DNA of 64,000 nt, from positions 1,101,001-1,165,000 of the forward strand of contig NZ_CP016545.1 in the NCBI RefSeq assembly GCF_001687545.1. Direction: 5' to 3'. A program made the translations under genes and the position numbers. Below the pieces are notes generated by a model. That model ran no database searches. It saw only the letters and a program-made list of their open reading frames with translations, and had not been told where the DNA came from. Positions 33,164-42,951 of this stretch are shown one piece after another; within the stretch, counting starts at the first letter, position 1, and each line of letters begins with the position of its first letter. The DNA comes from Paraurantiacibacter namhicola (GTDB lineage: Bacteria > Pseudomonadota > Alphaproteobacteria > Sphingomonadales > Sphingomonadaceae).

Positions 33164-34864
33164 TCACTCGCCTGCCGGTGGGAAAAACAATGTCACTTTC
33201 GTGCCGCCACCCGGCTGTGTCTCGATGCTGAGTTTGCCGCCCATCCGGCGCGCGCGTTCTTCCATATTCGCCAGCCCGCGACCGCGCGCATTGGCCCGCG
33301 GATCGAAGCCCCTGCCATCGTCGGCAATCGTGATCGCGCCGCCATCGCTTGTCGCCGACGAGCGGACATGCACGGTGGCCGTCGCTGCGCCGGAATGGCG
33401 GATGATATTGGCTGTGGCCTCCTGCATCAGGCGATAAATGCCCAAGATGCGGCGCGTGTCGCTGGCTTCGTAATCGGGCTGGCCTGCCTCGTGCCATTCC
33501 AGCGCGATGCCGGCGGCGGACAGCTGCTGGCGTGCGCGCACCTCGAACATGGACAGCGCCTCTTCCAGCGTGGCGCCGGTCCGGTCGAGCGCATCGACCA
33601 CCAGCCGCAGGTCGTTGAGGCCGCTTTCCACCTCGCTCTCCACCTCGTCCAGGTCGATCCGGCGCGCGCGAAGGCGTGCGAGCAGCGACAGCAATTGCCC
33701 GCCAACACCGTCATGCATGTCGCGCACGAAGCGCTGGCGCTCCTCCATCACCGCATTGGCGCGCAGCTGGGCATGCAGCTTCTCGTCCTGTTCGGCGATG
33801 ATGGCGCTGGCCCGGTCTGCCTCGTCGGCCAGCAGGCCCAGCTCCGTGACCAGCTGGCGCATGCCGGCAAAGGCCAGGATCGGCGCAACCAGTAGCAACA
33901 GCGGCGCCACGCCGAGGCTGGCCAGCGTTGCCATGCGAAACCAGTCGAAGGGAATGGCTCCGGGCGCGAGGCAGAAAAGCCCCGTTGCAACGGCGCCAAT
34001 GACGGCCAGCGCAAGCGCGGCGCGGGCCAGCACATGCAGCCATGGGCCAAGCTTCCCGGCCTGCCGCCAGGCAAGCGCGGCGCCGCCGATGGCCGCGGCC
34101 GCCGCAAGCAACAGCGGTGTATCGTCCCAGCCCAGCACGTCCCCGCGCAGAAGCGGGACGATTGCGAGTGGCAGGCACGTAGCCACTCCCACGCCAAGCA
34201 TCCGATAGCGGCGCATGGGAAGGAGAATCAGCAGCGAAAAACCGCCCGTCGCCGCCGCAGCCAGCAGGATTGTGCGGAGGAGCTGGCCCCATGCCGGAAG
34301 CTGCGTCGCAATCGCAGGCGCTGTTCGTGCCGGAGCAGTGAACACGGGCCTACCGGACAGGCGCACCGGTCCCGTTGCCTCTTTCTCGATTATGACATCG
34401 ACCCAGTTGCTGGCGTTCAGCCCGCCGCGGCGATCCTGCCAGGCGACGAGGTATTGCCGCGCAAACCCGGCCCCGCCGAATGCGTGGTGTGCGCCCGTGC
34501 CGCGCGTGGTGCCGTTGTAGAACAGGGTTGGATCGCCATCGACGGCGGGCAGCACGAAGGCGATCCCCTCCAGCGCTTCACGGTCGAAGCCGGCACCGAG
34601 GTGGAGCTGCAGATTGCCGCCGAAATATCTATCCTGATAGTCGCTGAGCGGGATCTTCTCATCCACCGCCTCCGCGCGGTTAGGCAGGTAGTATGGGTAG
34701 CCGGGGCTGATCACCTCCCCCGCGCGCGGATCGATGCGTTGCAGCCCGAGCCCCTGTTCGCTGGGTGACAGCGCGAAAACCAGCCCAAGGAAGGCCAGCG
34801 CCACCGCAATTGCCGAGAGCGTCCGTCCCCAGCGGCTCGCTGTCAGGGTCTGGCTGGAGGCCAT
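33164..34864 (-). CDS. Sensor histidine kinase (HisKA_3 type, NarX-like)
   Basis: A 566-residue kinase. The N-terminal membrane helix (about residues 13-32) is followed by an extracytoplasmic domain of about 160 residues, then about six transmembrane helices (residues 198-335). The phosphoacceptor His is in RFVRDMHDGVGGQLLSLL (about 373-390), the HisKA_3 signature. The C-terminal ATPase domain has N-box LMQEATANIIRHS, G1 box ITIADDGRGFD and G2 GRGLANMEERA. This class partners with NarL/FixJ regulators such as the one at 32486. The signal is unknown. It is divergent from the giant surface protein gene. Confidence 0.92.
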   Translation of the reverse strand: MASSQTLTASRWGRTLSAIAVALAFLGLVFALSPSEQGLGLQRIDPRAGEVISPGYPYYLPNRAEAVDEKIPLSDYQDRYFGGNLQLHLGAGFDREALEGIAFVLPAVDGDPTLFYNGTTRGTGAHHAFGGAGFARQYLVAWQDRRGGLNASNWVDVIIEKEATGPVRLSGRPVFTAPARTAPAIATQLPAWGQLLRTILLAAAATGGFSLLILLPMRRYRMLGVGVATCLPLAIVPLLRGDVLGWDDTPLLLAAAAAIGGAALAWRQAGKLGPWLHVLARAALALAVIGAVATGLFCLAPGAIPFDWFRMATLASLGVAPLLLLVAPILAFAGMRQLVTELGLLADEADRASAIIAEQDEKLHAQLRANAVMEERQRFVRDMHDGVGGQLLSLLARLRARRIDLDEVESEVESGLNDLRLVVDALDRTGATLEEALSMFEVRARQQLSAAGIALEWHEAGQPDYEASDTRRILGIYRLMQEATANIIRHSGAATATVHVRSSATSDGGAITIADDGRGFDPRANARGRGLANMEERARRMGGKLSIETQPGGGTKVTLFFPPAGE

Positions 34865-35021
34865 GCCGGATCAGTCCAGTCCCGGCGGGTCTATCTGCTC
34901 GCGCATCTGCATCGCGGTATCCCACGCCAGAGTATGGGGGATGTCCACCCCCCAATTTGCGGGATGGGCCTTGCGTTCGTGCGCTGCCATCACGCAGTCT
35001 GGACGACTTGGGGGGAATGGA

Positions 35022-38000
35022 ATGGCAATCCGGATTGCATGTTTGGGGGCGTCGATGCGCCGGATTGCCATTTTCCTCGCTCTTTCCGTCCTGTTTGCGG
35101 CAGGCCTGCCGGGCGGCACCGCGCAGGCGCAGTCGCTTGCCAACAAGCAGCTGTGCGAAGGCAGCGGATCGCAGGCATCCTGCGACACCGCATCCAATCC
35201 GCAAATCGGCGATGTGCTGCATTATCGCTTCGAACTTGCGAACGGGCCCGCCGCCAACACGCTGTTGCTGACGGAGGATTATCCCGCCGCGTTCACGCCT
35301 GCCAATGCCACTTCGCCGGTCTCGTGCCGCGACACTTCCGGCACACCGCTGACCGTAACCGTTGTCGCTGGCGGACCTCCGCTGCAGTTCAGCGTCGCCA
35401 TGCCCGCAAACGGCGACGCAATCTGCGTGATGGATGGCAGCTTCACGCAGGCGGGCGGTGTGGCCAAGAATACGGTCACGCTGGACGGGCAGACCTTCAG
35501 CCCCAGCGTGAACACGGTCATCTCGCCCGATACCGAACTCGACCTGGACCTTGAAATTACCAAGACCATCGCGCCGCCCACACTGGTGCCGATGAACATT
35601 TCGGGCGGGCCGCAGACCGCGCGTTACCGGATCGAGATCACGACAGACAAGCCGGTCTATCTCGGCGAATTCCTTCAGGTGTTCGACCAGCTGGCGCTGT
35701 TCCCCAATGGCGTGGGCGTGGACGCCGCGCTCATCCCTACCAGCGTGGAGTGTGAGCTGGAGCAGGGCGGCACCATCGTGGGCGTCGCGGGCTGCGGGCT
35801 TGCCAGCAACCTGAATGCGCCGGTGTCTTCACCTGCATGGCAGGATTTCGCCTCTTTCGGCCTGGCTCCCGGTACGCTCGTTCTGCTGGAGCCCGGCGGC
35901 AAGCTGGTGATCGAATATGAGGTCACCTATTCCGTGCCGGTCGACGCCAGCTGCGTGCGCCAGGCGGACAGCGAAGGCGTGCGCAACCGGGCCTTCCTTG
36001 GGCTGGCGGGCTCAACCCAGGCCCTGCGCGACGATAATGATGACAACAACGACACTGTCGGCAACAGTGCATCCGACCTGCCGCTGATAACCGGCATCGA
36101 ATATGTGGACCCCGATTGCGGCGGCGGTGGCGGGGGCGGCGGACCTTCTTCGCCGCTGTTGATCGAGAAGACGCTGACCAAGATCAACGGCCAGCCCGTG
36201 GGCAGCAACCCTGTCATCCAGTGGGGCGACACGGCGACATTCAAAATCCGCCTGACCAATCCGGGTGCACCGGCCATCAATGTCGAGAGCATGCAGATCC
36301 GCGACGAGCTGCAGAACCGACCGGGTACGCCCAATTTCGAGGCGCAGGTCACGGCCATGCGGGTCATCACCTGTAACAATCCGGCAGCATGTGCCCGCTC
36401 CCACCCGGGCTATTTCGGCGGCGGTCCGGTGGTCCCTTTCACCTCCTATTACGACCAGCATTTCATGGCCGGTTACATCGCGGGCAATCTGACCAATCCG
36501 CATCTCGAATTCGAGGTCGACCTGAAGCTCGACAACCCGACCTGCGATTATTCGCCGTCGATCGGGCCCAAGACGGTGCGCAACTGGGTGCGCGTGAAAC
36601 ACAAGACGCGGCGCGATGACGGCAGTGGCGGCCTGCTGATCACAGACCATGTCAGCGCGTCATATGTCGACGTCGAAATGGCTGCGCCGCCGGCCTGCGC
36701 GGTCTCGGTGCGCAAGGAGAGCCTGCCCGGCTCCTCCAGCACCGAAGTGACCGACCCGGCGCATGTCGATTTCAACAAGTGGAAGAAATACCGCATCACC
36801 TTCAGCACGCCGCCCAGCGGCGGCCCCGGCCAGCCGGGCGTCTACAAGATCGGAACGCTGGTGGATGCCGTGCGCCTGGTCCAGCCGACTTACGCCGCTG
36901 GCCTGAAGGTCGATTACAGCTGGAGCTGCGTGGACCCTAGCGGGACGCGGGTGCGCAATTTCGTCCCCTCTGCCACCGGCAGCGCGACCACCAGCTATGT
37001 CGGCGGGCCGCACCAGGGTGTGCGGATCATGGACCATCCGGGATTCGTGGAATTCGATGCGAATGCCCAGCTCGTCTGCGACGTCGCCGTCCTCGTCCAC
37101 CCGCCTGCGCCGACGGACCCCTATTGCTTCAGCGACGGCACGCCGCAGCTGGAAAACTTCGCGCTGATGGACGGCTCGCTGTATTTCAACGCCAACAACC
37201 CTTGGCCGACGTCTCCGCAGGGCAACACGTGGGATGCGGTAAGGGCGGAGCTTCCGCGCTGCATCAATATCGTGATCAACAAGACGGCATCCCCGTCGGT
37301 CGTGCCGCCCACGGGCGGGCCGATTACCTATACGATCGACATCATCAACCCCAATCGCCCCGGTACGGACGGCGACATAAACTTCCCGGTCGGGACGTTC
37401 CCATCCAATTTCGGCTCCAGCGGGCCGGGCAATTTCACCGGCGTCATCCTGGAGGACGATTTCGTGACCGGCCCGCCCGGCGCGGCAATGCCCCTCGGAT
37501 CCTTGAGTGTTCCGCCATCCAATCCCTGCCTGCCGCAGGGCCAGGCGCCGTGCGACACCACGCTGGGCTCGCAGGGCGAACGGCTGATCGGTGTGACCAC
37601 GCTGCCTGCGGGCAGCTCCATCAGCTATACATACCAGCTCAGCGGCCCCTTCGCGCCGGACCAGCTCTGCAACCATGTTGAGGCAGGTTTCTTCATCGAC
37701 GGGCGCGAGCAGATGAACCGCTGGTATCCGAAGAACCCGTCGACATGGGAAGCCACGACCTGCACGCCCATCCGCTCTACGCTGGAAGTGCGCAAGAGCT
37801 TCGTCACGCCGCCATGGGTCACGCTGCCGGGCAACACGCAATTCGTCATCGACGTCGAATGCGATGTGCCCAGCGGCTTCAACGATGTGAACATGAACCT
37901 GCTCGTGACGCCGGCCAATTCCGTCTCCGCGATCGGCCGCCTGCCCATCGGCAGCGAATGCAAGATCGAAGAGACGAACCTGCCCGATCCCGACCAGTTC

Positions 38001-40706
38001 GGCGATTGCAGCTGGGACAGCGTGCAATACCCGCTGGGCGACGAAATCCTGATCGACGGCAGCGTGGAGCCCCATTTCCTGGAAGTGGTGAACACGCTGC
38101 AGTGCGCGCCGCAGCAGGGCGGTACGCCCGATCTCGAAATCGCGAAGGAGCTGGTGTCGGATGCGGACTGCATGTTCACGACACGGCTGTGCACCTTCCG
38201 TATCACGGTCACCAATTCGGGCGACGGCTGGTTCAGCGGCCCGGTGTCGCTGACGGACACCTTTACCAACCCCAACAACAGCAGCGGCGCGTTTTACGAC
38301 CTTGGACAGGTCGATCCCTTCACCTGGGACTGGGCCTGCCAGCAAGGCGCGATGAGTACGCCCATCACCTGCACGGAGCCGCAGCTTGACCTCGCTCCGT
38401 CCGGGGGCAGCAGCTATTTCGAAATCACGCTCGACATGTTCGAAGAGGGCGTGAACTGCGTGGTGCTGGACGATCCGCTCTACAGCCCGCCGAAGGAGGC
38501 GTGCGTGCCGGTCGGCGGCTATGTCGAGCAAGCGGACACCAGCACGCTGGAGATGGAAAAGGCGCTGAAGCCCGGCGCATGTCCCGGCAAGGCCGTGGGT
38601 TCGGGCCTGTGCACCTTTATCATCACCATCAGCAACACCGGTTCTGCCGATGTCTCCGGCCTTGTCAGCTTCCAGGACGTTATCACTGGCGGCGCAGCGG
38701 GCGCGGGCGGTATCCTGAGCGCGTCGGCGATCCCGGCGGACTGGATATGCACGGCGAGCGGCGCGGTGACCGAATGCAGCAATCCCAACGCCTTCATCGG
38801 GGCGAACCAGAGCATCACCATCGAACTGACCTTGGATTTCGGCTTTGCAGCGCCGGTGGGCGAGAACTGCCTCGCCTGGACCGAGGCCGATGCGGCGGCC
38901 ATGGCGTGGGAAGACTGCGTGCCGCTCTTCAGCCAAGACCAGCCCGCGCTGGAGCTGGTGAAGACGAAAATTACGCCCTCGCCATGCCAGCTCGGCGTGA
39001 GCGAATGCATTTTCCGCTTCACCATCACCAACACCGGCACCGGGGCGCATAACGGCCCGCTGACCTTCCAGGACCAGTTCTTTGCGCTGGGCGGCACTGT
39101 CCAGCCGGGCATCCTGGCCATCACGGTCAACGGTCAGGCCTCAACCGGCTGGACCTGCACTTACGATGCCACAAGCGGCACCTTCACCTGCACCAATCCG
39201 TTGGTGAATATCCCGGCGGGCCAGACCTATATCGTGGATATCCGCTTCGATTACGGTCCCGGATTCTCCGCCCGCTGGAACTGTGCGCGGCTGGTGGGGG
39301 CAAACGGCAACGGGCCGGACAGCTGTGTTCCCAGCACGGGTGTAGAGGTGACCAAGCGGGTCATCAGTTGCGACTTTTCCCAGATCAACGGCCCGTGCCT
39401 GTTCCGCATCCTGGTCACCAGCACCGGAATGATGAATTACACCGGCCCGATCACGGTCACCGACGATTTCCGCTTCCTGAATTCTACCACGCCGCCCAAC
39501 CTGATCAGTGCTGGCGGGAATGGCTGGGTGTGCTCGGGAAGTGGCGGGCAGGTGACCTGTACGCATCCCGGCCCGGTCTTCACCAGCGGCAACACCAGCA
39601 GCTTCGACGTGGTGCTGGGGTCGAATGCGGCGATCGGCGCGATCGAGAACTGCGCGGAGGTGACGGCTACGCCCAATCTGGTGAGCAACACATCCTGCGT
39701 GCAGACCTCCTACGGTCCGCCTCCGCCCGCGCCGACGCTGTCGATAACGAAGGAGCTGGTCGATCCGGAGAACTGCAGCGCAGCGATGCAGAGCTGCCGA
39801 TTCCGCATCACGGTCACGCATACCGGCGGCGGTGGTTACAACGGCCCGCTCACCGTGGACGATATCTCGCAATTCCTGACTGCAGGGCAAGCGACGTTCA
39901 TCATCAGCGCAGGGGGCAATGGCTGGACCTGCACACCGGGCAGCAGTGGCGCGACCTCTTGCACGCACCCCGGGCCCGTGTTCGCCAATGGCAACACCAG
40001 CAGCTTCGATGTCGTGCTGGAAAGCATCCCGCCCATCGGTGATATGGAAAACTGCGCCAGCATCACGTCGCCCGCCGGCTTGGCAGCAGGGCCGTCCTGC
40101 GCGCAGACCGACGGCTCGCAGCCGGTGGTCAACCAGCCGCCGGGCATGCAGCTGAGCATCCTGAAGGAGAACCTCTCCGACCCGGTGGTCTGCAATTATC
40201 TCGGCCCAAAGCAGTGCAAGTTCCGCATCACGGTGACGAACACCGGGACCACGCCTTACACCGGGCCGCTGTCGCTGGACGATGTGTATTCCAGCACCCA
40301 GAACGGTGCGGTGTTCCCCACCACGGTGGCGGTGCAGGCCAGCAATGGGTGGAGCTGCGGCACGGCCACGGGCTCTGTGGCCGGGCAGGCGTGCAGCATT
40401 CCGGTGGTCACGCTCAACCCCGGGGACGTGCACTGGTTCGAGGTGACACTGGGGCTTGCCGGAACGCCGGGCGTCTACACCCAGAACTGCGCAAAGCTGA
40501 CCAATCCGGCGCAGGCCACACTGCCTGAAAGCTGCGTGGAACTGGGCCAGCAGACCGGCCAGCCCCAGCAGCCGGAGCAGAAGAAGAAGCCGGGCTTCCG
40601 CATCCGCATCGGGGTGGGCGGCATCCTTGGCGGCGGCAAGAAAGGCCGGCGCGAGCAGCCACGCGGCGGCGATCGTCCGCAAGGCGAACAGCGCGGCGAC
40701 CGCTAA
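35022..40706 (+). CDS. Giant secreted repeat protein with DUF11-like domains
   Basis: An exported protein of 1,894 residues (start 35022, with GGGGGA upstream; 35055 is an alternative start). The signal peptide ends near residue 37 (GTAQAQ). About eleven immunoglobulin-like modules follow. The last six, of about 133 residues each, are clearly homologous: each opens with a strand such as LEIAKEL, has paired Cys, then FRITVTNTG and GPLTVDD. These are DUF11/conserved-repeat features found in bacterial surface proteins. The C-terminal 45 residues are very basic (KKKPGFRIRIGVGGILGGGK) with no known sorting signal. The barrel protein gene begins 29 bases later. Probable role: adhesion or a surface layer. 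Confidence 0.82.
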   Translation: MAIRIACLGASMRRIAIFLALSVLFAAGLPGGTAQAQSLANKQLCEGSGSQASCDTASNPQIGDVLHYRFELANGPAANTLLLTEDYPAAFTPANATSPVSCRDTSGTPLTVTVVAGGPPLQFSVAMPANGDAICVMDGSFTQAGGVAKNTVTLDGQTFSPSVNTVISPDTELDLDLEITKTIAPPTLVPMNISGGPQTARYRIEITTDKPVYLGEFLQVFDQLALFPNGVGVDAALIPTSVECELEQGGTIVGVAGCGLASNLNAPVSSPAWQDFASFGLAPGTLVLLEPGGKLVIEYEVTYSVPVDASCVRQADSEGVRNRAFLGLAGSTQALRDDNDDNNDTVGNSASDLPLITGIEYVDPDCGGGGGGGGPSSPLLIEKTLTKINGQPVGSNPVIQWGDTATFKIRLTNPGAPAINVESMQIRDELQNRPGTPNFEAQVTAMRVITCNNPAACARSHPGYFGGGPVVPFTSYYDQHFMAGYIAGNLTNPHLEFEVDLKLDNPTCDYSPSIGPKTVRNWVRVKHKTRRDDGSGGLLITDHVSASYVDVEMAAPPACAVSVRKESLPGSSSTEVTDPAHVDFNKWKKYRITFSTPPSGGPGQPGVYKIGTLVDAVRLVQPTYAAGLKVDYSWSCVDPSGTRVRNFVPSATGSATTSYVGGPHQGVRIMDHPGFVEFDANAQLVCDVAVLVHPPAPTDPYCFSDGTPQLENFALMDGSLYFNANNPWPTSPQGNTWDAVRAELPRCINIVINKTASPSVVPPTGGPITYTIDIINPNRPGTDGDINFPVGTFPSNFGSSGPGNFTGVILEDDFVTGPPGAAMPLGSLSVPPSNPCLPQGQAPCDTTLGSQGERLIGVTTLPAGSSISYTYQLSGPFAPDQLCNHVEAGFFIDGREQMNRWYPKNPSTWEATTCTPIRSTLEVRKSFVTPPWVTLPGNTQFVIDVECDVPSGFNDVNMNLLVTPANSVSAIGRLPIGSECKIEETNLPDPDQFGDCSWDSVQYPLGDEILIDGSVEPHFLEVVNTLQCAPQQGGTPDLEIAKELVSDADCMFTTRLCTFRITVTNSGDGWFSGPVSLTDTFTNPNNSSGAFYDLGQVDPFTWDWACQQGAMSTPITCTEPQLDLAPSGGSSYFEITLDMFEEGVNCVVLDDPLYSPPKEACVPVGGYVEQADTSTLEMEKALKPGACPGKAVGSGLCTFIITISNTGSADVSGLVSFQDVITGGAAGAGGILSASAIPADWICTASGAVTECSNPNAFIGANQSITIELTLDFGFAAPVGENCLAWTEADAAAMAWEDCVPLFSQDQPALELVKTKITPSPCQLGVSECIFRFTITNTGTGAHNGPLTFQDQFFALGGTVQPGILAITVNGQASTGWTCTYDATSGTFTCTNPLVNIPAGQTYIVDIRFDYGPGFSARWNCARLVGANGNGPDSCVPSTGVEVTKRVISCDFSQINGPCLFRILVTSTGMMNYTGPITVTDDFRFLNSTTPPNLISAGGNGWVCSGSGGQVTCTHPGPVFTSGNTSSFDVVLGSNAAIGAIENCAEVTATPNLVSNTSCVQTSYGPPPPAPTLSITKELVDPENCSAAMQSCRFRITVTHTGGGGYNGPLTVDDISQFLTAGQATFIISAGGNGWTCTPGSSGATSCTHPGPVFANGNTSSFDVVLESIPPIGDMENCASITSPAGLAAGPSCAQTDGSQPVVNQPPGMQLSILKENLSDPVVCNYLGPKQCKFRITVTNTGTTPYTGPLSLDDVYSSTQNGAVFPTTVAVQASNGWSCGTATGSVAGQACSIPVVTLNPGDVHWFEVTLGLAGTPGVYTQNCAKLTNPAQATLPESCVELGQQTGQPQQPEQKKKPGFRIRIGVGGILGGGKKGRREQPRGGDRPQGEQRGDR
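38126..40560 (+). repeat. Six in-frame repeats of about 400 bp within the giant gene
   Basis: Units begin near 38126, 38546, 38941, 39340, 39728 and 40145. Protein conservation is strong throughout, and the fourth and fifth units are also very alike in DNA near their 3' ends (for example GGCAACACCAGCAGCTTCGA at 39588 and 39990). This points to recent internal duplication. Confidence 0.75.
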
Positions 40707-40735
40707 AACCAAGCAAGAACAGGGATTGATCGAAT

Positions 40736-42499
40736 ATGCGAAAGTCACTCCTCCTGGCCTCGGCGATCGGTGTGGGGGCATGCCTGCTGCCCGGCACCCC
40801 GGCGCGCGCGGCCGTCATAACGGACACGAGCCCCACCCTGATCGTCTCCGATCCGGGCTCCTTCTCGCCCGTCTGCGAAGTGTTCAGCGCCAGCCCTGCG
40901 ATCCTGGCCACCGACCCTGACCTGCTTTCGTCGCTCGACGTAATTTACATGGGTGTGACCGACGCGTCGGGCACGGTCGGCCTGAACAACATCGGCCAGC
41001 CAAATCCGCAGCAGATCCGCAGCATTTCCGTGGGTCAATCGCTTGGATACGTGGGTTTCATCGATCGGACCGCGACATACTCGCCCAAATATTTGACCGT
41101 CTGGGAAGGGGTCCCCGTCAGCGGCAGCCCCGGCACGTTCCAGCCCGGCGCCGTACTGATCCGGATACTGATCCCGGACAGCCTGATCCCGGCGAGCTGC
41201 AAGCCGCCGACCAACCAGGCGCCGACAGCCGATGCGGGCGCGGACGTTGCGAATGTCGTCCCCGGATCGACGGTCACGCTGGATGGCAGTGCTTCCACCG
41301 ATCCCGACAACGATGCGCTGACCTATAGCTGGGTGCAGGTCTCCGGGCCCGCGGTGACCCTGACCAATGCGAACAGCGCCACGCCCAGCTTCACCGCGCC
41401 GGGCGGTGCGGGGGGCACGCCCATCGTCTTCCAGCTTGTTGTGAATGACGGGACGGTGAGTTCCGTGGCCGATACCGTCACCATCAGCATCCAGGACAAT
41501 ATCGCCACGGCATCTGCGCAGATCGGCGGCTTCCTGGCGCAGCGCAATACTGTGCTGCTGAGCCACCAGCCGGACCTGCAACGCCGGATAGACCGGTTGG
41601 AGGGGCGTAGCCGCAGCGGCGGGCTGGCAGTCGGCGGGGTGATGCTGCCGGGATCGGACAAGCTGCCCCTGTCGGGCACGATCGGCGCAGGCGCGCTGGC
41701 CGTCTCTGCGGGCATGACGGCTGCGGGGGCGACACGGCAGGACGGCGTCAGCGGCAGCTGGGATATCTGGGGGGAACTTTACGCCTCGACCTTCGATTTC
41801 TCCGGCGCCGGGGGCAATGCCACGGTGATTTACGGCGGGGTGGACTATGCGGTCTCGCCCGGCCTGCTGGTCGGCGTGATGGGCCAGTATGACGATATCG
41901 GCATGGACAAGGCGGTCACCACGGGCGTGCTGGGCGGGGAGGGCTGGATGGCCGGGCCCTACATCACCGCCCGCCTTGCGCCCGACCTGTTCTTGGACGC
42001 GCGGGCGGCATGGGGCCAGTCGGCGAACACGATCAGCCCCTTCGGGACTTATACCGACACATTCGACACGGACCGGCTGCTGCTGGCGGGGACCCTGACC
42101 GGCAATTACGACCTCGCGACCGGGCTGGTCCTGCGGCCGGAGGCGGCGGTGCACTGGCTGCAGGAAGATGCGAAGTCCTATACCGACAGCCTTGGCAGCA
42201 CGATCCCGGGTCTGAAGTCCGATCTTGGCCAGCTGAGCTTCGCCCCGCGCCTGATGTACCGCCTGCCGGTGGATGATCGCACGGACGCGCGCCCGTGGGT
42301 GGAGGCACGCGGCATCTACGCCTGGGGGGACCAGCCCACAGCTTTCGGCGGCGACGATCTGCGGCTGCGGCTGGAAGGCGGCGTCGACCTGCTGACCGAA
42401 GGCGGCATCCGCGCCAGCCTATCCGGCTTCCACGATGGGATCGGCATATCAGGCTACAGCGCCAGCGGCGTGCACCTGCGCTTGGGCGTCACATTCTGA
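40736..42499 (+). CDS. Outer-membrane autotransporter-type barrel protein with PKD domain
   Basis: A 587-residue exported protein. The signal peptide ends at about residue 25 (GTPARA). Residues 26-155 are unique, with two Cys (SPVCEVF, PASCKPP). Residues about 160-255 are a PKD/Ig-like domain (DAGADVANVVPGSTVTLDGS, then DPDNDALTYSWVQVSGP). A helical linker is followed by a C-terminal beta-barrel (about residues 310-587) with alternating hydrophobic strands and a terminal Phe (LRLGVTF), the outer-membrane signature. The start at 40736 lies 29 bases after the giant gene, so the two are probably co-expressed. It may anchor or present the giant protein; this is inference. Confidence 0.82.
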   Translation: MRKSLLLASAIGVGACLLPGTPARAAVITDTSPTLIVSDPGSFSPVCEVFSASPAILATDPDLLSSLDVIYMGVTDASGTVGLNNIGQPNPQQIRSISVGQSLGYVGFIDRTATYSPKYLTVWEGVPVSGSPGTFQPGAVLIRILIPDSLIPASCKPPTNQAPTADAGADVANVVPGSTVTLDGSASTDPDNDALTYSWVQVSGPAVTLTNANSATPSFTAPGGAGGTPIVFQLVVNDGTVSSVADTVTISIQDNIATASAQIGGFLAQRNTVLLSHQPDLQRRIDRLEGRSRSGGLAVGGVMLPGSDKLPLSGTIGAGALAVSAGMTAAGATRQDGVSGSWDIWGELYASTFDFSGAGGNATVIYGGVDYAVSPGLLVGVMGQYDDIGMDKAVTTGVLGGEGWMAGPYITARLAPDLFLDARAAWGQSANTISPFGTYTDTFDTDRLLLAGTLTGNYDLATGLVLRPEAAVHWLQEDAKSYTDSLGSTIPGLKSDLGQLSFAPRLMYRLPVDDRTDARPWVEARGIYAWGDQPTAFGGDDLRLRLEGGVDLLTEGGIRASLSGFHDGIGISGYSASGVHLRLGVTF

Positions 42500-42559
42500 C
42501 GGCTGCGGATTTGCCGGAGATTTGAGAATTTCCGGCCCGCTGAACCCTGAAAGGGGCAG

Positions 42560-42634
42560 TGGTGCCCGGGGGCGGAGTCGAACCACCGACACGACGATTT
42601 TCAGTCGTCTGCTCTACCACTGAGCTACCCAGGC
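42560..42634 (-). tRNA. tRNA-Phe (anticodon GAA)
   Basis: A 75-base cloverleaf on the minus strand. Acceptor GCCTGGG pairs with CCCGGGC (one G-T), the D arm is GCTC..GAGC, and the anticodon stem GACGA/TCGTC encloses CTGAAAA, giving GAA. The T arm has GGTTCGACTCC, and the 3' CCA is encoded. It lies 60 bases after the barrel gene on the other strand. Confidence 0.96.
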
Positions 42635-42765
42635 ATCGCTGCGGCGACGGCCCAAAAAGGACCGGCGAGCGGTTTGGAGCGCCGCCTATGGCGAAGCGCG
42701 GGAAGCTTGGCAAGTGGATTCGGGGTGAATTTGTGAAGGATTCCGTCGCGGCGTTGCGGCAGGCG

Positions 42766-42951
42766 CTATTCGCCGTCCTCACCGGGGGCGACAAGGTCCT
42801 CCGGACGCGCGGCGGGGCCGGGTACGGCATAGCCATCGCCGAACCATTTCGCGAGGTCGAGATCGCGGCAGCGGCTGGAGCAGAAAGGCGCGAATTCTTC
42901 CGTGCGCGGCTTCTTGCAGATCGGGCAGGGCTTGGTCTTGGCGGTCGTCAT
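42766..42951 (-). CDS. yacG: DNA gyrase inhibitor YacG (zinc finger)
   Basis: A 61-residue zinc protein. Cys9, Cys12, Cys24 and Cys28 (CPIC ... FCSSRC) form the single zinc site, and RCRDLDLAKWFGDGYAVPG is the family signature. In E. coli YacG binds GyrB and blocks DNA binding. The short acidic tail after residue 45 is typical. The start at 42951 gives MTTAKTKPCP and overlaps the RNase gene stop by four bases (ATGA), so it is the last gene of the infA/maf/RNase/yacG run. Confidence 0.93.
   Translation of the reverse strand: MTTAKTKPCPICKKPRTEEFAPFCSSRCRDLDLAKWFGDGYAVPGPAARPEDLVAPGEDGE

Noticed and set aside
36660-39050. Long antisense open frame inside the giant repeat gene
   Set aside because: The sense frame has clear repeated domains and a signal peptide; the antisense product is compositionally biased with no recognisable fold.
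38126-40560. CRISPR-like repeat array
   Set aside because: The repeats are about 400 bp, coding and in frame, with no short spacers and no cas genes.
42560-42766. Integration site at tRNA-Phe
   Set aside because: No repeat of the tRNA end or mobility gene nearby; neighbours are housekeeping genes on one side and the barrel gene on the other.
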